Source of the DNA: Haematococcus lacustris
Lineage: Eukaryota; Chlorophyta; Chlorophyceae; Chlamydomonadales; Haematococcaceae
Direction of reading: 5' to 3'
Length of the DNA: 64,000 nt
Assembly (NCBI GenBank): GCA_030144725.1
Contig: JASKMD010000015.1
Span: 8,715,384 to 8,779,383, forward strand
In this document: one piece after another, positions 11,130-20,800 of the stretch
Layout of the letters: each line of letters starts with the position of its first letter
Numbering within the stretch: the first letter of the stretch is position 1
Translations under genes and position numbers: made by a program
The notes under the pieces: generated by a model
Database searches by the model: none
What the model was told of the DNA's origin: nothing
Seen by the model: only the letters and a program-made list of their open reading frames with translations

Positions 11130-11496
11130 CTCTCGTGTCCAGCCGAGCCCACCAAGCGCAACAAGCGCAACAAGCGCAGCAAGCACACGTAGGCTGAGCA
11201 GGCAGCTGAAGCCACCCAGCCCACTAGAAGCAAAGGCCAATGCACAGTTGCTAAAGCCCAAATCAGCCCCTCAGCCAGGCAGGTGGGTAGACTGGGACTG
11301 CAATGCAGCGCTGAACATGCAGCGCATTGGGGAGAGCAGGTGGCGCCAGCTGGAGCTGTGCTGGTGGCCTGAACAGCTGAAGCTGCTGGCTGCGGGGAAG
11401 GAGTACCCAGGCCTGGGCTGTGTGCGGCTGCGAGACCCAGCCCCAATTGCCCAGGCCCTGCAGCCTGCTGTGGCACCACTACGTGTGCCACGTTGA
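11130..11496 (+). pseudogene. Relic 1 of a Fanzor/TnpB-like nuclease (C-terminal part)
   Basis: The frame 11248-11496 contains RWVDWDCNAALNMQRIGESR and then LELCWWPEQ and GKEYPGLGCVRLRD. The block D-x-D-x-N-A-A-L-N is the third RuvC motif of TnpB and Fanzor proteins (usually DRDxNAAxN); here the Arg is Trp. Upstream, 11140-11240 encodes a Lys/Arg-rich linker (PTKRNKRNKRSKH) in another frame and with a stop. It is closely similar to 35483-36036, which carries more of the protein. The copy is truncated and frameshifted, hence not functional. Family assignment is by motif only. Confidence 0.55.
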
Positions 11497-11704
11497 TGCC
11501 GTGTCAGCTTACATCATCATGCATGTGGATCGCGCCAAACCGGCTGGTCCCTCCCAAGAGTGATTAGGCGGCAGTGTGGGGGTAGGCAGCCGCAGCATCG
11601 AGGACGTGGTCCTAGATACAGTGGTCCCTGGGGCTGCCCCTCACTGCCCTCACTGGCAGTCTGTACGTCTTGCCTCGACCTGTCTGTTAGCTTTTTAGCG
11701 TTAA

Positions 11705-11895
11705 GCTGTTAGTTTTAGTAAGGTGCCTAGTGGTCGTGGGGCTGGCACACGGAACGTGCCATCGATGTAGGGTTTGCAGTCATCAAGGGTACAACCGAGG
11801 ATGCTTCAATGTGATTGTAGCGGAGTGAGATTACCCACAGTCAAACATGTTGTTCCCCGTTAAATGAGTTTTGTTGACTGTTAGTCTGCTAGACG
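11705..11895 (+). repeat. Dispersed repeat, copy 1
   Basis: This copy is about 80% identical by eye to the reverse complement of 16725-16917, and partly similar to the reverse complement of 38866-38955. Shared words include gaggatgcttcaat, gtagcggagtgagattaccc and acatgttgttcc. Function is unknown; it could be the end of a DNA transposon or a SINE. Bases 11896-12618 hold no recognisable gene. Confidence 0.7.
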
Positions 11896-12618
11896 CTATG
11901 GTAGACCAGTTGCAGTCAACACCATGTTCCAATGCAGCAACTCTGGTGGGTTGCCGACTATAGCTAACACACCACCCACATACCCAGGGGAGCAGCTACG
12001 GTTATCGACTACGACAAGACCACGACTTGTCCGTGTGTGATGCCAAGTGATCACACCCCTGCGGGTTCTGTAATCCGGAAGTGGCAGCCGAGCTCAACAT
12101 CAACCGTTGTCGACTCAGGGCCACGTCCCACTGAGCTTTGCAAATGGGAAGCCCGCCCAGCGATGCCTAAGCCATGCAGGCCAGGCCAGGAGTGGGTGTA
12201 CATGCCCGACAAGGCCCTGTGCGCAAGTGGCGGCAAAAGCCAGCTACAACAGGTCAACCCCACCAGAGTTAACTCAACTCCTCACAAAGGGGATGTGTAT
12301 TAGCAAGAGCTTTAGGAGGTTCAGCTAGCAATGGTGGCACACACACACACCAGATGGGCGGAGCTGGAGCACACTAGGCTGATGTGGGGAATATGCACAC
12401 CAGTTGCCTCTATTGCTGTGAGCTCGCAGCCTGTGCTTGCCTACAACTCTTTTTATACTTCGGTGTAGCAAGAAAGTTGTGTGCTTGCATGCCATATTTG
12501 CGCCAGCCGACGGCTTCGACTGCTTGCCTGGGATGTCCTCTCAGCTCAGCGTTGCCTCAGTCGTCAGCGGTGCTCGATTGTATCGTAGGGTGGAGGCTGG
12601 GATCCATTGCGCGTAACG

Positions 12619-15600
12619 CCGATGCGCCACGCGAGACTTGTCCCCTGTGCTGCGCCTGATGCGGTCTTCCGGAGGTGTCGGCCAGTCAGTTGTCGAGGAT
12701 CCGGTCGAGAGCCTTCTGCCATTGCCTCGCAGCTCAGCGCCTCCTACCGCCTGCAGCTGCAGAGCCTGCAGCCGCTTCTGACACCTGAGGCGGTGCAGCA
12801 GCTGCAGCGCAGCCTGGGCCCAGAGGACCTGGTGCAGCTGCAGTACGTGCTGGAGGACATCGAGGCGGTGTGTGGCCCTACAGCCTCCAGCGACAGGGCA
12901 GGCCAGGCCCCCCCTTCACCTGTGGAGGCAGCCAGCAGCAGCCGGTACGAGGATGTGGCCCAGCTGCTGCACCACCTCCCCCCAGACTTTGACAGGTGCG
13001 CCCGATCCAGCCCCACCTGTGTTGCCCAGGCAGCTGCCAGCTGTGCGCGTGCAGCCTGCCGCACTGTGCCTGTGCTGTGTGGCCACTGCTGGTGGTGGTG
13101 GGGCCTAGGGGAGGCCAGGGGGGGTGCCAGGGGGCAGGGGGGGCTAGGAGAGGCAAGGAGAGGTCAGGGGGGAGGCCAGGGGGTAGGGGGGGCTAGGGTG
13201 TCAGGGTGTCAGGGCTGGGTGATGCGGGTTGAGCCCCCAGGCGCCGTAGTCAGGTGCTGCTGGTGTGCGCTGCCGTGCCTGCCTGCCTGCCTGCAGCTAC
13301 CTGATTGAACACATGATGGGGGGCGGGGGGCGGCAGGAGCTGGAGGCCATGAAGGACGCAATGGGCCGCCACACCCTGGAGCAGCTGGCGCTGTGAGTCA
13401 TGGCCTGCGCCGCACAGCAGGGGCAAGCCAGCCTCTAGGGCCGAGCCAAGGCTAAGGCCAAGGCCAAGGCGAGGGCGAGGCAAGCCAGCCTCTAGGGCAA
13501 GCCAGCTAGCTATAGCTGGGCCGCACAGCGGGGGCAAGCCAGCTACCCCTGCCCACCGGGTGGTGTATTTTGGCAGGGTCAGAGGCGGCACAGCAGGGGC
13601 CAGCCAGCCTGTAGGACCAAGCCAAGGCCAAGGCCAGGGCGAGGCAAGCCAGCCTTTAGGGCAAGCCAGCTAGCTAGGCAACCCCTGCCCACCGGGTGGT
13701 GTACTGTGGCAGGGTCAGAGTCGGGCAGCGCAGTGCAGCAGCAGCACTGGGGACAGCAGCGAGGGCCCTCAGGGGCCTGGCTGCCCACCTCCCCCTCCCT
13801 CTGCCCTGCTGCCAGCTCCCACCCCCCCTGCCTGCCCTGCTGCCTGCCTCCCCCGCCCCTGCCCCCCCTGCTGGCTGCCAGGGTGTACGCTGAGCTGCTG
13901 GACTTCAGCTCACAGCCGCATGAGCTGATGGCAGAAAAGGTACAGGTCACTGGGGGGGCAGGGTCAAGATGGGTGGGGGCAGGGGCAGGAGCAGGGCCTC
14001 AAGGGCAGGGGCAGGGGCAGGGGCAGGGGCAGGGGCAGGGGCAGGTGAGGTGAGGTGAGGGTTAGGGTGAGGTGAGGGTTAGGGTGGGACGGTGGGAGGG
14101 CAGGCCCTGGCCCTGTACCCCCCCGTGCCCCCCTGCTGCAACTACTGCCACCGCGGGCACCTTGCGCCTCCTGCTGCCACTCATCTCCTGCTGGTGGTTC
14201 TACTACCCCTGCTGCTGCTGCTGCTGCTGCTGCCTGACTCATTGCCTGCAGTACCTGGAGCTGACTCAGCGCATGGCCCAGCTGGCCAGTGAGGGCGCAG
14301 GGGAGGAGCCCCCCGCCCCCCAGCCCCTGCTGCCAACCACGGTGGTGCGTCAACACCTGCAGGGGCAGCAGCAGGGCCAGGGGCAGCAGCAGGGGAGGCA
14401 GCAAGGGCAGGGACAGCAGCAGGGGAGGCAGCAAGGGCAGGGACAGCAGCAGGGGAGGCAGCAGCAGGGACAGCAGCAGCATGGCCAGGGACAGCAGCAG
14501 GGGAGGGAGCAGCAGGGGCAGCAGCAGCATCAGGGCCAGCAGCAGCATGAGGGCCAGGGGCCTCCAAGGCGTAGACTGAGCAGGCAGTGGGGCAGGCAGG
14601 CGGGTCAGCAGCAGGCGGGGCGGGGAGTGGCCCCATCCAGCAGCTGGCAGTCACCCCCACTACCTGCCCCTCCCCCACAGCAGCAGCAGCAGCAGCAGCA
14701 GGGGGGGCAGCAGGAGGACAGCGGGCTTCCTGGGCAGTGGGGTGGGTGGGAGGAGGCTGGGGCCCAGGGGGATGGCTGGCAGGTGCAGTCTGCCCCCAGC
14801 AGCCGCCACAGCCTGTGGCCTCAGTGGCAGCCCCTGGAGCCTGAGGGCAAGGCAGCAGCAGCAGCAGCGGCTCCACCCCCCCCCCAGCAGCAGCAGCAGC
14901 AGCCAGGGCAGCCGGCAGCACCTCACTGCCACCCTCCAGCCTTTGGCCCGTTCCCCGCCCCCCCCTCCGCCCCCCCACCCACCCCAGCAACCAGAGCCAG
15001 CAGCCAGCAGCAGGCCTGGCCCCGCAGCCTGGGCCGCTTACACACAGCAGCAGGCACCAGACCCCCCGGCCCCCCTAGGCCCCCTGGCCCCCCTAGCAGC
15101 TCGAGCAGCAGCAGGACAGGGGGGGTGCTGCCTCACCCCCAGCAAGGCAGCAGCAGGTTCAGCCAGGGCCAGGCGGGGGACTACGGCATAGCAGGGGCAG
15201 GGGCACACAGTCAGGGCAGGCATCCTAGCCCTGGCCCTGGCTCCGGTCCCTCCTTCACCTCCAGTGCAGGGCCAGGGGGGCCGGGGCCTGACGCCCCCCA
15301 CACCCCCCCTAGCCAGACGTGGGACAGGCCGCACTCTCAGCAGTCTGGCACAACCACGGGGCGTCCAGCGCCACCAGCCTCCCCTGCAGCTGCCGCTGCG
15401 GCCTCTCCCCCCTCCCCCAGCCTATTGCAACCGCCACGGGGCCAGGGGCCAGGGCCAGAGCCTGGGAGCCCCCCCCCGCCCCCTGCAGGGCCCCCCCCAC
15501 CTGACCCCGCAGCAGCTGCACCTTCTCAGGCACCATCCCAGACACACCCACCAACCTCGCGGCTGCTGCTGGGCCAGGCCAGGGGGCTGGGGGGCCCTAG

Positions 15601-15667
15601 GTCCTCAGGGGAGGGGGGGGGGCGCCGGCTGCTGGCAGTCAGGGGGCGGGGACCGGGCAGCCGCTGA
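12619..15667 (+). CDS. Protein of unknown function with helical N-terminus and long Gln/Gly/Pro-rich C-terminus
   Basis: Exons are about 12619-12995, 13297-13392, 13882-13939 and 14252-15667, with consistent phases and GT-AG ends. The N-terminal part is rich in Leu/Gln helices (LQLQSLQPLLTPEAVQQLQ, YLIEHMMGGGGRQELEAMK, VYAELLDFSSQPHELMAEK, YLELTQRMAQL). The last exon (471 codons) is low complexity: QQQGRQQGQG tandem units at 14361-14560, then Pro-, Gln- and Ser-rich sequence. The start codon is uncertain; a second ATG at 12659 lies in another frame and would need a small intron. I do not recognise the family. The long last exon is more open than chance but its composition is extreme. Confidence 0.5.
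13413..13728. repeat. Two tandem copies of about 160 bp in an intron
   Basis: Words such as ggcgaggcaagccagcct and cccctgcccaccgggtggt occur in the same order twice, at 13440-13570 and 13620-13710. They lie in intron 2 of the Gln/Pro-rich gene and have no coding potential. Confidence 0.7.
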
Positions 15668-16349
15668 TGCTCGGGTCAGTCGGACTGGCGCTGCCTATAC
15701 TGCCCATGCTGCTGGGGGCTGCTTAGTGGGGCTGGGCGCTCTGGTTGTCCCTGGCTCCTAAATTGCGCTCCGTGTCTCCTGATCAGGACCAGGCTGGCGG
15801 TGACGGCTGGGCCGGGCGGCGTGAGGCGGGGCGGATGTGGCACCCTGGAGCAGCCGTTCTCTTTCAGTCGAGCCTAGACAGTTGGTGCCGTGTGTAGAGC
15901 TATAGTCCTTTTTTTATGCGCCTGGGTCGTCCCGGGCTTTGTCAGTGCTGTGCGATTCCAAGCCCCCTCTTGGTTGCACTCAGTTATGGTAGACAACATT
16001 TCGAGCGTTACCCTACACCATAGCAGGGTACATGAGTTAAACGACTAAACGATTAAACTAGTCAGTTGGTGACGACGTTGGTGACGCCCCACCTTTGAAA
16101 GGGGGTGGGGCCAGGGAAGTAGGCCGGGACAACGATAATAGATAACACAGCCCCTTGTTAAGGGGGAGATGCATGCAGTGTCATTTGATTAGTTCTTTGG
16201 ATGACTTCTTGCTCAGTCCCAGCCGAGCACACAAACAGCCACATCACGAGGCCATGATGGCGCCATAGGCTCATAGCGGCTGTGTTAAGGTCGCGGGGGG
16301 TTAACCCTGACCATAACCCTGCGTACTGTGCCTATGCGATGGCACAGAG
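15668..16349. other. 3' flank of the Gln/Pro-rich gene, no further gene seen
   Basis: The stretch holds untranslated or intergenic sequence between the Gln/Pro-rich gene and the tRNA locus. I see no frame with a recognisable motif. Confidence 0.4.
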
Positions 16350-16362
16350 AAAAAGGGCGCAT

Positions 16363-16441
16363 CCCAAAGCGAGAATCATACCACTAGACCAAGTCCCCAG
16401 GGAATGGGGGACTACGGGAATCGAACCCGTGACCTCTTGCA
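16363..16441 (-). tRNA. Permuted tRNA-Pro (anticodon TGG): 3' half precedes 5' half
   Basis: On the minus strand the order is 3' half (16441-16406), a 7-nt linker attccct (16405-16399) and 5' half (16398-16363). The 5' half has GGGGACT acceptor strand, box A TGGTCTAGTGG, CTCGC anticodon stem and loop TTTGGG with anticodon TGG. The 3' half has GCAAG stem, AGGTC variable loop, T-arm ACGGG-TTCGATT-CCCGT with box B GGTTCGATTCC, and AGTCCCC pairing with GGGGACT; C73 is the usual eukaryotic tRNA-Pro discriminator. The halves would join at 37/38, the normal intron position. Outside the halves, gatgc-gccc (16364-16355) pairs with gggc-a-gcatc (16456-16447), as in a bulge-helix-bulge, and TTTTT (16354-16350) ends it like a Pol III terminator. 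One anticodon-stem pair is C-A. No CCA is encoded. The alternative is two tRNA fragments side by side. Confidence 0.75.
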
Positions 16442-16479
16442 TGTTTGATGCTGCCCAGGTTATGTGTGTTTGTTGCTAT

Positions 16480-16632
16480 GTCAAGGTTGTGTGTTACACA
16501 TATAATACATTTGTTATCTATAGTCTATCCTATATATATTATGTATATAGTATATAGTATATATATACCATAGTAGTGCTCTGTCAAGGTTGTGTGTTAC
16601 ACATATAATACATTTGTTATCTATAGTCTATC
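16480..16632. repeat. AT-rich tandem duplication
   Basis: A 51-bp unit beginning gtcaaggttgtgtgttacac occurs at 16480-16530 and 16583-16632, separated by (TA)-rich sequence. The AT content contrasts sharply with the GC-rich surroundings. It lies upstream of the permuted tRNA with respect to its transcription. Confidence 0.85.
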
Positions 16633-16724
16633 CGTAGTATCCGGAGCTTCCAGGGTCCGGATCTTCCAGGGTTGCACATATGGCAGAACATGGCTGCCTG
16701 CCGAGATCCTTTCTTTGCAGGACA

Positions 16725-16917
16725 GCAGCTAAGCAGGCCAACAAAACTCATTCAACAAGGAACAACATGTCGGCCTGTGGGTAATCTCACTCCGCTACAA
16801 TCATATTGAAGCATCCTCGGTCGCACCCTTAATGACTGCAAAACCCACTCTGGTGGCACTCGTTCAAGGGGCTAATCCCCCTTGACCACTGGGCTCCTCA
16901 TCAAAACTAACAGCTTT
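16725..16917 (-). repeat. Dispersed repeat, copy 2
   Basis: This is an inverted relative of 11705-11895. On the plus strand it reads gtgggtaatctcactccgc and further shared words. Confidence 0.7.
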
Positions 16918-17049
16918 AATTGCAGTATACTGAATCCCTGAATCCGACAGCAGCTAAGCAGTCTCCCCGCTCATGGTAACTAGAGACTACGTGACCGGGT
17001 GGTTTGTGGGAGCAATAGCAGCCGCAGCAGCTACAACAACCGTAGCAGC

Positions 17050-17163
17050 ATGAGGCTGGGGCTGGGGCTGGGGCTGGGGCTGGGGCTGGGGCTGGGGCTG
17101 GGGCTGGGGCTGGGGCTGAGGCTGGGGCTGGGGCTGGGGCTGGGGCTGGGGCTGGGGCTGACG
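17050..17163. repeat. (GGGGCT)n hexanucleotide microsatellite
   Basis: About 19 units of ggggct occur with one gaggct interruption. Bases 17164-17853 contain no frame that I can recognise. Confidence 0.95.
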
Positions 17164-17853
17164 CGGGCGAAGCCGTGGTGCAACATGTGTCCGTGGTAGT
17201 CCACGGCCGGCATGAGCTCAGTGATGGAAGGGTTCCGGACACAGAGACGAGGTCCAGACAAGCACTGCAAGCGCTAGTGTAACTTACACTGTGTAAGGCT
17301 TCAGGGTAGGAGTCGGACCGTTGGGTGTGGCCGGTGCGCGGCGATGCGACACGGAAGCAAGGTCGCAACTCCATAGGATGCAGCTCCACCTTCAGCGGGC
17401 TGCAGGCACTGAACAAGCAGCGACCTGCGACCGGGAGCTGTCCCGCTGGCCTGACCTGGTCTTGCCTGACCTTGACGGCCCAAACTGGGACATCCCGGAC
17501 GCCGAGGCCAGCGGCGGGACATCGATCGGCTGGGCTTGCGCGGGTAGGGCTAGGTGCAGCTCTTCAGGGGCCGTCAGCAACATGCTGACTGGCCAGAGGC
17601 GACGATGTTGCATCTTATGCAACGCCCCCTTGTCCCAAGCTTGAAACAGCTAATCAATTCGCCTGGAAGTGCAGCCGTGAGCAGCTGGAACAGAGGCCAC
17701 GGACACCTGACCGTGTATATGACCATGCATATACTGGTACATGGCGGCTTCTCGGGGGTTTTCATCCGTGGGGTATCCAGCTCAATGCACTGTAGTATCT
17801 TAACCTGCCGCCAGCGCGGTGACTAGGGAGCGGGACAGTTGCAAAAAAGTTCC

Positions 17854-20800
17854 ATGGCAGGCGCTCGCATCGGGAAGCGGCAGAAGATTGTTTACAGGGA
17901 TGACCCGCACGAGAAGGTAGTAAGCGCACAGCGAGCCATCCGCACCAGACCCCATTGCCCCCATGCCTCTGCGACCCCTTCATCTCATCAGCGGTTGGTT
18001 GCCAGGTCATTGAGCTGGAAGAGTTCTTGTTTGGCGCCCGTGGAGGAGCAGCCTCAGTGTTCAGTGCGCGAGCTGAGCAGGATGAGGAGGGCGAGGACGC
18101 CACCCTGTCTGACCTGCTGCACAAGGTAATGCCAAGGGAGGTGCAGGGAGGAGCCGTGTGGCATGTCAGGTGTTGTGAAGGCTTGGGGAGAGGGAGGCAG
18201 GCAGGCAGGCAGGGAGGAGCTCAGAAGGAGGGAGGGAGGCTGCTCATGGTAGGAGGGAGGCTGCTTGAGCAGTGGAAAAGGAAGGGGTCACAGGGAAAGC
18301 GAGGACAAGTGGCTAAGTTGCCTGGAGAGACATTGAGGGCCGGCAGGGAGGGGCAAAGACAAGGGACTGACCTTAAGACCCCTCCCTCCCTCGCTGCTCA
18401 GCCGTCTTGCCATCCCCCACCTCCTTACTGCTGTCTTCTTCCATATGCAGCAATGGTGGCAGCAGCGGCAGCAGCAGCAGCAGCAGCAGCTGGCACTTTG
18501 GCATAAGGAGTCCAGGGGCAGAGACCTGCTGCTTGCAACACCTGACAGCACCCAAGCCTGCTGCTCAAGCTGCGGCCCTCTGCCCTCTTCCCCACGCCCT
18601 CCCACCTAGGTGCTTGACCCTGTAACCGCTGCTGCTCCTCAGTCCGACCCCCTCACACCACGTCACTCCCCGCCACTCCCCCCTCACTCCCCCTCACTCC
18701 TCCTCACACCCCTTAGCCCCCCCTCCCCTGTTGCCCACCTGTTGCAGTCCCTAGGCCGCCCCCCGGGGGCGGGTGGCTCAGACGCCGCCCCCTCCCCCCT
18801 GTTCTTCGAGGACAAGGGACCCAGGCGCCCCCCCCCCCCAGCTAAGCGCAGGGCTAGCAGGGCAAGCAAGCGGCCTGTGGACAGCAGCAGCAGCAGCAGT
18901 GATGGCGGCAGCGGGGGGGGGCAGCAGCGGGGAGGAGGGGGGCAGCAGTGAGCAGGGCATGGGTATGGCCAGCAGTGGAGATGAAGGTAGCACCCGTGGC
19001 GGCAGCAGCAGCAGCAGCAGCAGCGGGGCCAGTGAGGGCAGTGGGGGGCCAGAGGACAGCAGCAGCAGCGAGGAGGGGTCAGACAAGGAAGGAGGGGGCA
19101 CTGCCACTGCCACTGGGGGTGCCCAGGGCGTGAGGGAGGGAGAGGGGGGAGGGAGGGGTGGGGTAGGTCAGGGCAGGATCCGGCGGGCGGTGTGGGCAGA
19201 CCCAGCCGACGCTGCGCTGTCCGTCAGCCTGGCTTCCTCTGCTCGCACCCGCAAGCTGCGCAACTCACACAAACAGGACAAAGTCAGCGGTGAGGGGTGG
19301 AGGGGGGAGGGTCCTGTGGGGGGTGGAGGGGGGGGAGCAGCAGGGCTGAGGCATGAGGGGGAGGGGCAGGGCAGCAGGGCTGAGGCCAAGTAGGTAGGGG
19401 CCTAACCAGGTGCCTACTTGTCAGCCCCCCTCCCCCTCCCCTGCCCCCCTCCAGACCTGCCAGCCCCCCACACGTTGCCCCCCCTCACACCCCCCTCTGA
19501 TACCCCTCCTGACCTGCCAGCTCGCTACCCCTTGCCCCCCCTGCCCCCCTCCCCCCCTCTGCCCCCCAGGCCTGGCCTACGAGGCGGCGCTGCGCAAGCA
19601 GCATGCGGCGCTGCACACCCGCACCGCCTGGGCCCAGGTCAAGCCCCGCAGCAGCCTAGCTGGACGTCAGGCGGGGCTGGGGGGGGACCCAGCGGGGGAG
19701 GAGGAGGAGGAGGAGGAGGACAGGGGGGTGGCTGGCCTCCTCACCTCAGCCCACAGCCTGCTGGACAGGGGCCCGGGCCGCCTGCCCCCTGGTGAGTGTG
19801 ACCAGGGTGACCAGGGTGACCAGGGTGACAAGAGGGGCAGGTGGTGCATGTGATGGAGACGCCTGTAGAGGTCAGCACAGCCGGTGATGTGAAGGGGAGT
19901 GTACCCAGTGAGGTTCATGGTTTGAATAGGCCTGATCTGATATGGTTTGGCCATTCTGCCTTACTCGCCCTTGAACACGCCCGCTTTGTTTCACACCCGG
20001 TCGTTGAAGGAGGCGAGGATAGTGCGGATTGGTTGGGGACGAATCATTGCGGTGTGCCGGCTGAGATGTGGCTGTCGCCGTGTAGGGGTCAGCACTGTGG
20101 GCTGGCCAGCACCCTAGCACCTTAGCACAGTGGCTCAGTGGCCTGCAGCTTTGTCAGCCCTGCAGGCTGGCCAGCACTGTAGCACAGTGGACTACAGCCT
20201 GTAGCGCTGTCAGCTCTGCGGTCTAGTCAGCGGTTCATCCCACTACGTCATCCGCTGGCCCTGTCTCCGCTACGGCTCATGTGCTGCATGTGAAGGCGAT
20301 GAACATGGGGGGGGGTGGCCTGGCTTGACCTTGGGTCAGCCTGGGGCCAGCCATCACCCCTGCTGTCGCTGGCCCCCTGTGGTGGCCCCAGCCTTGGCCC
20401 TTGGGGCGATGGCCTCCACTCTCTAGCCGCCACCCATGGGGATGATGGCCCCCCTCATCCCCCCTTGCCCTATACTGTCGCCCCCGCCCTTCTAAACCTC
20501 CCCCCCCCCCACCTCCACCCTCCAAACCACCTCCCTTCCCCCACACCTCAATAACACACCCTCACCCCCCCCATGCCTTCTTCACCCCCTCCCCTGCCTC
20601 CTGCCCCCCCAGGGCTGTTGGAGACCTCCCGGGTGAAGGACGCCAACCAGGGCGAGCCCTGCCAGGGGGTGGTGCGCAGCGTCAGCTTCCACCCAGCTGC
20701 CGCTGGCCTCATGCTCACAGCCAGCCTGGACCGCAAGCTACGCCTCTTCCAGGTCGGACACCCACAGGGGGGGGGGTGGGTGGGGAGGGGGGGGGGGGTC

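Noticed and set aside
12037..12303. Plus-strand frame of 88 codons with many Pro and Lys
   Set aside because: No splice context, repeat copy or motif supports it. Other frames over the same bases look equally plausible.
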